Origin: Deltaproteobacteria bacterium RBG_13_52_11
GTDB lineage: Bacteria > Desulfobacterota > B13-G15 > RBG-16-54-18
DNA length: 27,982 nucleotides
Reading direction: 5' to 3'
Assembly (NCBI GenBank): GCA_001797745.1
Contig: MGQF01000089.1
Coordinates: 36,890 to 64,871 of the forward strand
Part shown: piece after piece, positions 6,660-14,321 of the stretch
Layout of the letters: each line of letters begins with the position of its first letter
Position numbering within the stretch: the first letter of the stretch is position 1
Position numbers and translations under genes: made by a program
The notes under the pieces: generated by a model
Databases searched by the model: none
What the model saw: only the letters and a program-made list of their open reading frames with translations
What the model was told of the DNA's origin: nothing

Positions 6660-9600
6660 ATGCCGCGACGCACTGATATCAAGAAGGTGATGATTATCGG
6701 TTCAGGTCCCATCGTCATTGGACAGGCGTGCGAGTTCGATTATTCCGGTACACAGGCCTGCAAGGCCCTTCGCAAGCTCGGATACGAAATCTTACTCGTC
6801 AATTCCAACCCGGCGACCATCCAGACGGACCCGGGGATGGCTGATATTACCTACATCGAGCCCCTTAACCTCCAGACCATGGAGGAGATCGTCGAAGCGG
6901 AGCAACCGGATGCGATTTTGCCCAACCTCGGCGGCCAAACAGGATTGAATCTCTCCTCTGAGCTGGCGCGCTCGGGCGTGCTCGACAAATACGGCGTCAA
7001 GGTCATCGGTGTCGAGATCGATGCCATCACGCGCGGTGAGGACCGGCTCGCCTTCAAGGAAACCATGCATCGGTTGGGCCTCGATATGCCAAAAAGTGAG
7101 ATCGCTTATAGTGTGGAGGAGGCGGAGCGGATCGCCGGCGAGCTCGGCTATCCGGTGGTCATCCGCCCTGCCTATACCCTCGGGGGTACGGGAGGAGGTT
7201 TAGTCTACAACGTCGAGGAGTTGCGCATTGTTGTCAGCCGCGGCCTTTCGGCAAGCCTAGTCGGGCAGGTCCTGGTAGAAGAATCGGTCCTGGGATGGGA
7301 GGAATTGGAGCTTGAGGTGGTGCGTGACGCCAAGAACCAGATGATCACCGTCTGTTTTATAGAAAACGTCGATGCCATGGGGGTGCACACGGGAGACTCG
7401 TATTGCACCGCCCCTATGCTCACCATCGATCCCAAACTCCAGCAACGCCTGCAACAATACTCGTACGCCATCGTGGAGGCGATCCGGGTCATCGGTGGCA
7501 CCAATATCCAGTTTGCCCACGACCCCAAGACCGGACGCGTCGTGGTGATCGAGATCAACCCCAGGACCTCGCGCTCTTCGGCCCTCGCCTCCAAAGCCAC
7601 CGGATTTCCCATAGCCCTCATCTCGTCGATGCTGGCCGCCGGCCTTACCCTCGACGAGATCCCCTACTGGCGAGAGGGGACGTTGGACAAATACACACCG
7701 TGGGGGGACTATGTGGTGGTCAAGTTTGCCCGGTGGGCCTTTGAGAAGTTCGCGGATGCCGAGGACAAACTTGGCACCCAGATGCGCGCCGTCGGCGAGG
7801 TCATGAGCATCGGCAAGACCTATAAAGAGGCATTTCAGAAATCCATCAGATCCTTGGAGATCGGCCGCTCGGGGCTTGGCTTCGCCAAGGACTTTTATAA
7901 TAAGCCCCTCGACGAGTTGTTGAAACTATTAGTGGAGCCCTCGAGTGAACGGCAGTTTATCATGTACGAGGCGCTGCGCAAGGGGGCCAACGTGGACGAT
8001 CTCTATCGGGTGACCTACATCAAGCCATGGTTCATCGAGCAGATGAAAGAACTCGTCAAGCTTGAAGAGGAGATCCTCCAATACAAGGGGAGAGACCTGC
8101 CCAACGAGCTCTTGATCCGGGCCAAAAAGGACGGATTTGCTGACAACTATCTCTCGAAGCTGCTCGGTATCCCCGAACTGAAGATCCGCGAACGGCGCAT
8201 TGCGCTGCGCATGGTTGAGGGATGGGAGCCTGTGCCGGTCAGCGGCGTCGAGAACGCAGCATACTATTTTTCAACCTATAATGCCCCTGATAAGGTTAAG
8301 ACCAGCACGAGGCGTAAGATCATGGTCCTCGGCGGGGGGCCCAACCGCATCGGCCAGGGCATCGAATTCGACTACTGCTGCGTCCATGCGGCCTTTGCGC
8401 TTCGCGACGAGGGGCTCGAATCCATCATGGTCAACTGCAATCCTGAGACCGTCTCGACGGACTACGATACCTCTGATAAACTGTACTTTGAGCCCCTCAC
8501 CGTTGAGGACGTCTTGAGCATCTACGAGAAGGAGCGACCGGATGGGGTCATAGTTCAGTTCGGCGGCCAAACTCCTTTGAACATAGCTAATGAGCTGGCG
8601 CAGGCAGGGGTCAAGATCATAGGAACATCACCGGATGTTATCGATCTGGCAGAGGACCGAGACCGCTTCCGTCAGATGATGCGTCAGTTAGACATTCCCA
8701 TGCCTGAATCCGGCATGGCGAGCACCCTGGGGGAGGCCCTCAACGTTGCCGAGCAGCTCGGCTATCCTCTTATGGTCAGGCCGTCCTATGTCCTCGGTGG
8801 CAGAGGCATGGAGGTGGTCTATGATGAGGAGATGCTCAAGCACTACGTCGCCGCTGCCGTAGACGTGACACCCGAGCGCCCCATATTGATCGACAAGTTT
8901 CTTTCAAACGCCATCGAGGCCGAGGCCGACGCCATTGCCGATGGTATCGGCGCCTTTGTTCCAGCGGTAATGGAGCACATCGAGCTTGCCGGCATCCACT
9001 CCGGGGACTCGGCCTGCGTAATCCCCCCCATCAGCATCCCACCGAAGCATGTGGACACGATCTACGATTACACCAAAAAAATTGCCATGGAACTCAATGT
9101 GGTCGGACTGATGAACATCCAGTACGCCATCGCCAATGATACCGTCTATGTCTTGGAGGCCAATCCCCGGGCCTCCCGCACGGTCCCCTTGGTCTCCAAG
9201 GTCTGCAACATTCCCATGGCGCGGCTGGCCACTCAGATCATGCTCGGCAAGAAGCTCTCAGAACTGGATATCAAGCCCAAGACCATTCCCCACTACGGTG
9301 TCAAGGAAGCGGTCTTCCCCTTTAATATGTTCCCAGAGGTTGATCCCATCTTGGGACCTGAGATGCGTTCGACCGGCGAGGTCCTGGGTCTGGCCGAGTC
9401 TTTCGGCCTCGCTTTTTTTAAATCCCAGGAGGCGGCTGGACAGCGCCTCCCGACGGATGGCACTGTCCTGCTCACGGTGTCTCAGCAGGAAAGACCAGCC
9501 GTCCTGGAAGTCGCTCGGGAGTTTCACACCTTGGGTTTTAAGATTAAGGCTACCGAAGGTACCCACGCGTTTTTAGACGAACACGGGATTCCGTCTGAGC

Positions 9601-9860
9601 ACATCCTCAAGATGCATGAAGGTCGGCCCAATATCGTCGATGGAATTATGAATAAAGAGATTGACTTGATTATCAATACGCCGAGTAGCAGATTGAGCAA
9701 GTATGACGACTCCTACATCCGCAAGGCCGCCATTAAATACAAGGTGCCCTATATCACCACCCTGTCTGCAGCCATGGCAGCTGCCAAGGGTATCGCTGCT
9801 TACCGGCGTGGTAAGGGGAGGGTGCGATCGCTTCAAGACTATCATCGGCATATTCAATAA
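6660..9860 (+). CDS. carB: Carbamoyl-phosphate synthase large subunit
   Basis: The 1066-residue protein has the usual CarB length and layout: two homologous ATP-grasp halves (about 1-400 and 555-930), an oligomerisation region between them, and a C-terminal MGS-like allosteric domain (about 935-1066). Seen motifs are GSGPIVIGQACEFDYSG in the first half and its repeat GGGPNRIGQGIEFDYCCVHA in the second, RPAYTLGGTGGG and RPSYVLGGRGME, and the metal-binding ends IEINPRTSRSSALASKATG and LEANPRASRTVPLVSKVC. With CarA it makes carbamoyl phosphate from glutamine, bicarbonate and two ATP, for pyrimidine and arginine synthesis. It has its own promoter. carA is not in this window, so the small subunit must be encoded elsewhere. 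The ATG follows AGGGGAAGG. Confidence 0.97.
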   Translation: MPRRTDIKKVMIIGSGPIVIGQACEFDYSGTQACKALRKLGYEILLVNSNPATIQTDPGMADITYIEPLNLQTMEEIVEAEQPDAILPNLGGQTGLNLSSELARSGVLDKYGVKVIGVEIDAITRGEDRLAFKETMHRLGLDMPKSEIAYSVEEAERIAGELGYPVVIRPAYTLGGTGGGLVYNVEELRIVVSRGLSASLVGQVLVEESVLGWEELELEVVRDAKNQMITVCFIENVDAMGVHTGDSYCTAPMLTIDPKLQQRLQQYSYAIVEAIRVIGGTNIQFAHDPKTGRVVVIEINPRTSRSSALASKATGFPIALISSMLAAGLTLDEIPYWREGTLDKYTPWGDYVVVKFARWAFEKFADAEDKLGTQMRAVGEVMSIGKTYKEAFQKSIRSLEIGRSGLGFAKDFYNKPLDELLKLLVEPSSERQFIMYEALRKGANVDDLYRVTYIKPWFIEQMKELVKLEEEILQYKGRDLPNELLIRAKKDGFADNYLSKLLGIPELKIRERRIALRMVEGWEPVPVSGVENAAYYFSTYNAPDKVKTSTRRKIMVLGGGPNRIGQGIEFDYCCVHAAFALRDEGLESIMVNCNPETVSTDYDTSDKLYFEPLTVEDVLSIYEKERPDGVIVQFGGQTPLNIANELAQAGVKIIGTSPDVIDLAEDRDRFRQMMRQLDIPMPESGMASTLGEALNVAEQLGYPLMVRPSYVLGGRGMEVVYDEEMLKHYVAAAVDVTPERPILIDKFLSNAIEAEADAIADGIGAFVPAVMEHIELAGIHSGDSACVIPPISIPPKHVDTIYDYTKKIAMELNVVGLMNIQYAIANDTVYVLEANPRASRTVPLVSKVCNIPMARLATQIMLGKKLSELDIKPKTIPHYGVKEAVFPFNMFPEVDPILGPEMRSTGEVLGLAESFGLAFFKSQEAAGQRLPTDGTVLLTVSQQERPAVLEVAREFHTLGFKIKATEGTHAFLDEHGIPSEHILKMHEGRPNIVDGIMNKEIDLIINTPSSRLSKYDDSYIRKAAIKYKVPYITTLSAAMAAAKGIAAYRRGKGRVRSLQDYHRHIQ

Positions 9861-9992
9861 CGCCCGATGCGAACATCCTTTCCAGGTGCGTACAGGCGTT
9901 TGCGTTCAGTTCCGTTATGTGTAAAAACGGTAAAAAGTTTAATGTCTCTGGGCTGTTTGTATTATCACTATCAGGTGTCAGGAGGGTAGACT

Positions 9993-10151
9993 ATGGGAAA
10001 AGGAGAGACGATCTGTCCCTATTGCGAGTCGGAGATCCCTTTAGAGGGGGATGAGAAGGAAGGGGACGAGATCTACTGTTCTTATTGCCAGATGAGGTTA
10101 AAACTGGCGAGAATCAATGGGACGCTGGAGGCCATTGAGGAGGAGGAGTGA
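9993..10151 (+). CDS. Small zinc-ribbon protein coupled to the DUF1786 gene
   Basis: This 52-residue gene has an ATG at 9993 after a strong GTCAGGAGGG ribosome site. The protein carries two CxxC knuckles, CPYC (residues 8-11) and CSYC (29-32), separated by an acidic loop, then a helical tail ending in EEEE. This is a typical four-cysteine zinc ribbon or rubredoxin-like knuckle pair. Its TGA stop overlaps the GTG start of the DUF1786 gene (GTGA), so the two are almost certainly translated together. A role as metal-binding or adaptor partner of that protein is inferred from the coupling alone. Confidence 0.75.
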   Translation: MGKGETICPYCESEIPLEGDEKEGDEIYCSYCQMRLKLARINGTLEAIEEEE

Positions 10152-11188
10152 AATCCCCTCCTCAAATCCTGGCCATTGACATTGGGGCCGGGACCCAAGA
10201 TATTCTCCTCTATAACGCTCGTCGAGAGGAGGAAAATAACCCCCTTCTCGTTCTTCCATCACCATCCGGTGTATGGGCCAGGAGGCTCGAAGGGATCGCT
10301 GCTGACCTCTTTATCCATGGGGATACCATCGGCGGCGGCAGGATCGGCTCGGTGTTGAGAGGCCATAGCGGCAAAGGATACCGGGTATCTATGACTGCGG
10401 AGGCGGCCAGGAGCATCAGAGATGATCTCGACCAGGTGAGGGAAATGGGGATCGAGGTAGTAGAGGACAAACCCACGGGTTTTGGTGGTGAAGTGTTGGA
10501 GCTTCAAGAGGTCAATATCCCTTTTATCCAGGAGATCTTTGGTGCCTTGGATGAAGGAAAGGGGATCACCGTTATCGCCCTTGCTGTACAGGACCACGGT
10601 TCTGCTGCGCAGGGAGAATCCGACAGGGTCTTCAGGTTTTCTTGCTTGCGACGAACCCTGGAGGAGGGAAAAGGGTTTGCAGGATTCACGTATCTTCAAG
10701 GAGAAATTCCATCGTACTACCATAGGATGCTCTCAGCTGCCCACCGGGCCAAGCGAGAGAGTGGGGCAACCATCATGCTGATGGACACTGCCCTCTCGGC
10801 CATCTTGGGAGCCAAGGGGGATGAGGGGACTCAGGTGGCCGTGAACATCGGAAACGGCCACACAATCATGGCCCTTGTTATTGAGGGAGAGCTGCAGGGG
10901 TTTTTTGAGCACCACACTGCCCTGCTGACCCCTGCAAAATTGAGGGATTATATCCTCAGGTTTCCCCGTGGGGAGGTCAGCCATGAAGAGATCTTTGCCG
11001 AGGGGGGACACGGGGCCTTTTTGCTGACAAAGACGCACGCGCCAGCAACCATAACTGTCACTGGGCCCAAGCGAGGGATGATGAGGGAGACAGGGCTTTC
11101 GTATGCCCTGCCTGCCCCTGGGGGTGCCATGATGATGACCGGTCCGTGGGGCTTGGTGAAGGGGGCGCGGATGCGAGGGCTCTTGTAG
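10148..11188 (+). CDS. DUF1786 family protein, ASKHA-type fold
   Basis: The 346-residue product starts with GTG inside the preceding gene's stop. It opens with AIDIGAGTQDILLY (residues 9-22), a phosphate-1 loop of the actin/sugar kinase/Hsp70 fold. A second glycine-rich loop, VNIGNGHTIMALV (232-244), matches phosphate-2. The family (DUF1786) is often annotated 'pyruvate formate-lyase activating enzyme-related', but no radical-SAM CxxxCxxC cluster is present, so that name should not be taken as a function. An ATP-using activator or kinase-like role is plausible. No signal peptide or membrane segment is visible. It forms a two-gene unit with the zinc-ribbon gene downstream of carB. Confidence 0.8.
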   Translation: MKSPPQILAIDIGAGTQDILLYNARREEENNPLLVLPSPSGVWARRLEGIAADLFIHGDTIGGGRIGSVLRGHSGKGYRVSMTAEAARSIRDDLDQVREMGIEVVEDKPTGFGGEVLELQEVNIPFIQEIFGALDEGKGITVIALAVQDHGSAAQGESDRVFRFSCLRRTLEEGKGFAGFTYLQGEIPSYYHRMLSAAHRAKRESGATIMLMDTALSAILGAKGDEGTQVAVNIGNGHTIMALVIEGELQGFFEHHTALLTPAKLRDYILRFPRGEVSHEEIFAEGGHGAFLLTKTHAPATITVTGPKRGMMRETGLSYALPAPGGAMMMTGPWGLVKGARMRGLL

Positions 11189-11207
11189 CTTTTCGATTAT
11201 AGAATTC

Positions 11208-11655
11208 TCACACAAAGCCACAAAGTCATAGTCATAAAGATTTATTTTATATCTCCATTGATTATTCTTGATATTCCGTCTTTCATTAAAGCTTCACCAA
11301 AAATTCAGCAGATATCCGAGTTTATATCCAGTCAACCTCAAATAAGTCAAAACTTGTTTCTTATGAGCTTTGTTTACGGATTCGACAGATTTCAGCTCGA
11401 TTATCACCTTGTTTTCAACGAGAATATCCGTTCGGAAACCCTCATCGAATTTTATCTCATGGTATTCTATCGTAATGCTGACTTGACGTTTGACGGACAG
11501 CCTCGTCTTTCAAGTTCATAAGCAAGTATGACCTCATAAACAGTTTCAAGCAGTCCCGGTCCAAGTCCCTTATGCACCGCAACCGCAGCATCAACTATGA
11601 TTTTTCCGATTTCATTTTCATTCATTATTCTTTGAGGCTTCGTGTCTTTGCGTGA
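11208..11655. mobile_element. Possible small element: GxxExxY gene framed by imperfect 18-bp inverted repeats
   Basis: The left arm TCACACAAAGCCACAAAG (11208-11225) pairs with the reverse complement of 11638-11655 (TCACGCAAAGACACGAAG) at 15 of 18 positions. The two arms bracket the 384-base GxxExxY pseudogene with very little spare DNA. No transposase lies inside, and no clear target duplication was seen. It may be a non-autonomous unit or a paired regulatory or terminator-like repeat. The first option is inference. Confidence 0.45.
11242..11625 (-). pseudogene. GxxExxY family protein, two frameshifts
   Basis: Read leftward from ATG 11625, the frame gives MNENEIGKIIVDAAVAVHKG and then GPGLLETVYE, the family hallmark. 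A one-base deletion near 11501 (GG where GGG is expected) shifts the frame to LSVKRQVSITIEYHEIKFDE, then FRTDILVENKVIIELKSVE. That second part carries a D-(x)n-ExK pattern like PD-(D/E)XK nucleases. A further one-base insertion in the A5 run at 11299-11303 shifts to GEALMKDGISRIINGDIK and the TAA at 11242. Without the two indels it would be a normal ~127-residue family member. Both lesions are homopolymer length changes, so recent decay or sequencing error are both possible. Confidence 0.85.
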
Positions 11656-11749
11656 TTATTTTTGTTATTCTAACGATACTATTTAACCCGCCTTAGAGAT
11701 AGTGTCCATGAGCCTACCCTTGAAGGCCTATGAGACCATCTCTTTTCGC

Positions 11750-12055
11750 TTAATCCGTTTCAGTCGCAGGGTGTGACTCCGCTGGCCTGAGGATAACGAT
11801 GGTTGACCCCCACCCCCCTGCATCCTCCCCTGCCAGACGGAAAGAAACAACTTCCGGCAGCCGGGCGAGTACGGAGTGGATTGTCCGCCGCAGGGTTCCT
11901 GTGCCCTTGCCGTGGATGATACGCACCTGGAGGATGCCTTGTTCCTGACAGGCAGCAAGATAGTCGGGCACCAGGTCTTTCACCTCGCGGGGGTGAAAGG
12001 TGTGCAGGTCCAGTGTGCCGTCGATGGGGAGTTCAATGGGCTCAGGATCATACAT
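11750..12055 (-). CDS. Smr-domain protein
   Basis: The product is about 101 residues from ATG 12055; an in-frame TTG at 12061 is an alternative. AGGGATGAG lies six bases before the ATG and fits a ribosome site. The protein is essentially one Smr domain: GTLDLHTFHPREVKDLVPDYLAACQ with the LDLH motif, and VRIIHGKGTGTLRRTI with the HGxGTG loop. Smr domains, first seen at the C-terminus of MutS2, are nucleases acting on DNA or RNA. Stand-alone versions occur widely, and some act on stalled ribosomes. The target here cannot be told. It ends in a variable tail and is the last gene of a leftward set with DUF2231. Confidence 0.88.
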   Translation of the reverse strand: MYDPEPIELPIDGTLDLHTFHPREVKDLVPDYLAACQEQGILQVRIIHGKGTGTLRRTIHSVLARLPEVVSFRLAGEDAGGWGSTIVILRPAESHPATETD

Positions 12056-12140
12056 GCGCAACTCATCCCTTTTGCAACAGAGGATGATTTTTATTGCGTT
12101 TTTATTTTTTAAACGAGTATGAGTTTCTTCTTAATGTCTT

Positions 12141-12575
12141 TCAACGCTGTACCCCAAAGACCAACTTGCCGCCCAGATGGCCGAGAGCAACGGTAAGGGG
12201 GAGTGTGGAGAGGTTTAATGCCAGAAAAACGATGGTCGCCACACCATGACCATCTAGTATCCTGGGGTAGAAGTAGTACCAGGCAATACAGATTCCACCC
12301 ACTATAATCAAAACAACCCCATAGCGTATCTTCTTGACAAAGGTGCTCGTCTTTGCCCCCTTGTATCTCTGTTTCCAGTCAACGACCCCTGCCAGATAGG
12401 AAACCGGAGCAGAGAGGGCCGCCAATGCCAGGATATAAAAATAGGATTGCCTGAATGAGTCCTGATGGGAAAGAAGATAGAGGACAAGGAAAAAAAGTGC
12501 TACAGGGAAAAGGGCGTTGGTGAAATGGACGGCTATCGGATGCAGATGAAAATCAATCTTTCCGATCTTCATCAT
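12141..12575 (-). CDS. DUF2231 family membrane protein
   Basis: The 144-residue protein has four hydrophobic helices (about 17-36, 45-65, 85-105 and 115-135). It carries the family signature HLHPIAVHFTNALFPVALFF in the first helix, with histidines that could bind heme or metal, and a conserved DW motif (GVVDWKQRY) after helix two. DUF2231 proteins are small inner-membrane proteins of unknown or possibly redox function. The start may be the first or second Met. It lies 80 bases upstream of the Smr gene on the same strand, and the REP-like palindrome lies just upstream. Confidence 0.8.
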   Translation of the reverse strand: MMKIGKIDFHLHPIAVHFTNALFPVALFFLVLYLLSHQDSFRQSYFYILALAALSAPVSYLAGVVDWKQRYKGAKTSTFVKKIRYGVVLIIVGGICIAWYYFYPRILDGHGVATIVFLALNLSTLPLTVALGHLGGKLVFGVQR

Positions 12576-12605
12576 TCACCTCTCCAATTCATTATTTCAT
12601 TCTTT

Positions 12606-12661
12606 CCTCTCCCCTTGGGGAGAGGATGCAGGTGAGGGGGAAAAATTATATCCCCCTCACC
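12606..12661. repeat. REP-like double palindrome
   Basis: Two adjacent hairpins occur. The first pairs CCTCTCCCC (12606-12614) with GGGGAGAGG (12617-12625). The second pairs GGTGAGGGGG (12631-12640) with CCCCCTCACC (12652-12661). This CTCTCCCC/GGTGAGGGG pattern is a very common intergenic palindrome in proteobacterial genomes. It lies between the DUF3096 and DUF2231 genes and may also end the upstream leftward transcript. Confidence 0.7.
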
Positions 12662-12696
12662 CCTGGAATCCTTGGCCCCTTGAACCCTGCCACCTA

Positions 12697-12831
12697 TTAT
12701 CGAACTAAAGCGATAATGGCATAGAGAATGAGATAGACAGCAACAATATAGTGCAGCATCTTGGGCATAACCAGGATCAAGATACCTGCCAATAGCGCCA
12801 ACAAAGGTTGCAAAGATATATTGAGAGACAT
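12697..12831 (-). CDS. DUF3096-like 44-residue membrane protein
   Basis: ATG 12831 follows a strong GAGGAGGTCCAAC ribosome site, and TAA ends at 12697. The 44-residue product is almost wholly hydrophobic, with two short helices (PLLALLAGILILVMP and HYIVAVYLILYAIIALV) around a central MPKML turn. This is the pattern of DUF3096 proteins, small inner-membrane proteins of unknown role. An overlapping longer frame (12572-12925) lacks this signature and was rejected. It sits upstream of the DUF2231 gene, separated by the REP-like palindrome. Confidence 0.75.
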   Translation of the reverse strand: MSLNISLQPLLALLAGILILVMPKMLHYIVAVYLILYAIIALVR

Positions 12832-13244
12832 GTTGGACCTCCTCTATATTTTTTTTACTTCCTTGCGCTTCAACCACTTTTGATCCGTTGGCAGAAGTGC
12901 ATGCTAAGCAAACCAAATCCTGCATGAAATGTCAAGAGGGGATTCCGGCACACAAGCTTATTATTAATGATCCTCACTGTTCTGGAGCCTTCCATTATCC
13001 CTCTGCCCCCTACACCTCTATCCTTTCAAGGAGATACCATGTAACATTCCCTTGACCTCTTATGTCTATAATTTTGTTTGATTCCAATAGAATCAGGTAT
13101 TATATTTTTAAGGAGAAAAAAAGAGGATAATTGCAACCGTAACTTGAATAATATAAAAAAAAATGGAATATTTTCGTGGCATGATGTAACTATAATCAAA
13201 TATTAATACGGTAGGAAAATCTGAAATAAAAAAGGAGGTGTATC
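12832..13244. other. Divergent intergenic region upstream of bacterioferritin
   Basis: AT-rich region between the leftward DUF3096 gene and the rightward bacterioferritin gene. TTGATT (13078-13083) and TATATT (13101-13106) with 17-base spacing form a possible promoter for the latter, leaving a ~130-base leader. A small palindrome GATTCCAATAGAATC overlaps that -35. No coding frame looks real. No Fur-box-like 19-bp palindrome was found by eye. Confidence 0.4.
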
Positions 13245-13802
13245 ATGGCTCAAAAAGCTAAAGAGCAAATGAAAGAAAAGGTAATTGAGGTCTTGAACAA
13301 GGCGCGCGCCATGGAGCTGCAGGCCATTGCCCAGTACATGGACCAGCACTACAATTTAGACGATATGGATTACGGGGACATGGCTGCGAAGGTCAAACTC
13401 ATAGCGATCGATGAGATGCGCCACGCAGAGATGTTTGCAGAGCGAATCAAGGAATTGGATGGAGAACCGACGGTAGAGCCCGCTGAAAAGGCCCAAAAAG
13501 GACAGGAAATTCAGTACATCTTTTCTTTTGATGCAAAGCTCGAGGATGATACAATCGACGCCTATAACCAATTCCTGCTTGTGTGCAGAGAAAACGGCGA
13601 CAGCAACAGTGTTAAACTTTTTGAAGCAATCATCGATGAAGAACAGATACATTTCAACTACTTTGACAATGTTGATGATCACATTGAGAAGCTCGGCGAG
13701 ACATATCTTGCTCAAATCGCCGGTACTTCATCTGCCACGGGGCTACAGACGCTGGGCTTTGTCGCCAGGCAGGGCTCTGTTGGTACACAGGGTGGCGCAT
13801 AA
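13245..13802 (+). CDS. bfr: Bacterioferritin-type ferritin
   Basis: This 185-residue four-helix-bundle protein has ferroxidase ligands in the usual places: E24 in helix A (AMELQAIAQY), E57 and H60 in IDEMRHAE, and ExxH in helix D (DEEQIH, E133 and H136). M58 within DEMRH corresponds to the heme-binding Met of E. coli Bfr (IDEMKH), so heme binding at the dimer interface is likely. It stores iron and detoxifies iron and peroxide in the cytoplasm. The C-terminus is about 25 residues longer than usual and glycine/serine rich (GTSSATGLQTLGFVARQG). The ribosome site AAAGGAGGTG is near perfect, which suggests high expression. Confidence 0.87.
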   Translation: MAQKAKEQMKEKVIEVLNKARAMELQAIAQYMDQHYNLDDMDYGDMAAKVKLIAIDEMRHAEMFAERIKELDGEPTVEPAEKAQKGQEIQYIFSFDAKLEDDTIDAYNQFLLVCRENGDSNSVKLFEAIIDEEQIHFNYFDNVDDHIEKLGETYLAQIAGTSSATGLQTLGFVARQGSVGTQGGA

Positions 13803-14321
13803 AGCCGAGCAGACAAAGAATTTCATACAGAGATACTCAACAACCGAGAGCAACCTGGAGTATAAAACGATTTTTGACTTGATTTATCGCTGCGTTCTAA
13901 GGCGATAGCATACCATCATTGGGGATGCTTTCTCGTACCGCCTGGCTATACCGATGCGACTGTCTATGCGGGAGGCGGGAATCCATATGGGGTGTTCACT
14001 ACCGCTACTACTAAATGTGAAAGATGTAAAAGTCGCCGAAGGTGCTTTGGAGGCGGTGCGGTATTTGGCGAAGCGAGTAACTCCGGTCACTCAATGGCTC
14101 AGTATTGGCCGTCGGAATATCGGTTCGTAGTTCTTGAGTTTCTCTGCTCCTTATTTACAAGGGCGTTTTCAACACGTGGTACCGCGCACCCGATATGCTA
14201 TCCTAGAGCCTGCCCATAACTCACGCATAACATCGAGGGGAAGATGGCCGAATCTTTGCTCTTGACTTCTCATCGTGTCGTGTATTAAAGGATCTTTATG
14301 CTCAAGGTAGGGTTGGCATGA
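13803..14321. other. 519-base stretch without recognisable gene
   Basis: No frame on either strand gives a credible protein with a ribosome site. The stretch holds a weak hairpin TATCGC (13885-13890) with GCGATA (13902-13907) soon after bfr, which may end that transcript. Its right end holds the upstream region of the MFS gene, with a promoter candidate at 14262-14288. It may be eroded former coding sequence. I see nothing further. Confidence 0.5.
14262..14288 (+). promoter_or_regulatory. Candidate promoter for the MFS gene at 14322
   Basis: TTGACT (14262-14267) and TATTAA (14283-14288) have a short 15-base spacer. The predicted start would leave a leader of about 27 bases to the ATG. The short spacing makes this a weak call. 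Confidence 0.3.

Noticed and set aside
11258..11521. Rightward 87-codon frame in the GxxExxY region
   Set aside because: The reverse strand reads as a GxxExxY protein across two frameshifts, which explains the sequence fully.
12572..12925. Leftward 117-codon frame
   Set aside because: It runs through the REP-like palindrome and overlaps the DUF3096 gene in another frame; only the latter has a ribosome site and a family pattern.
13052..13072. TTGACC and TATAAT upstream of bacterioferritin
   Set aside because: Both hexamers look good, but only 9 bases separate them, too few for a sigma70 promoter.
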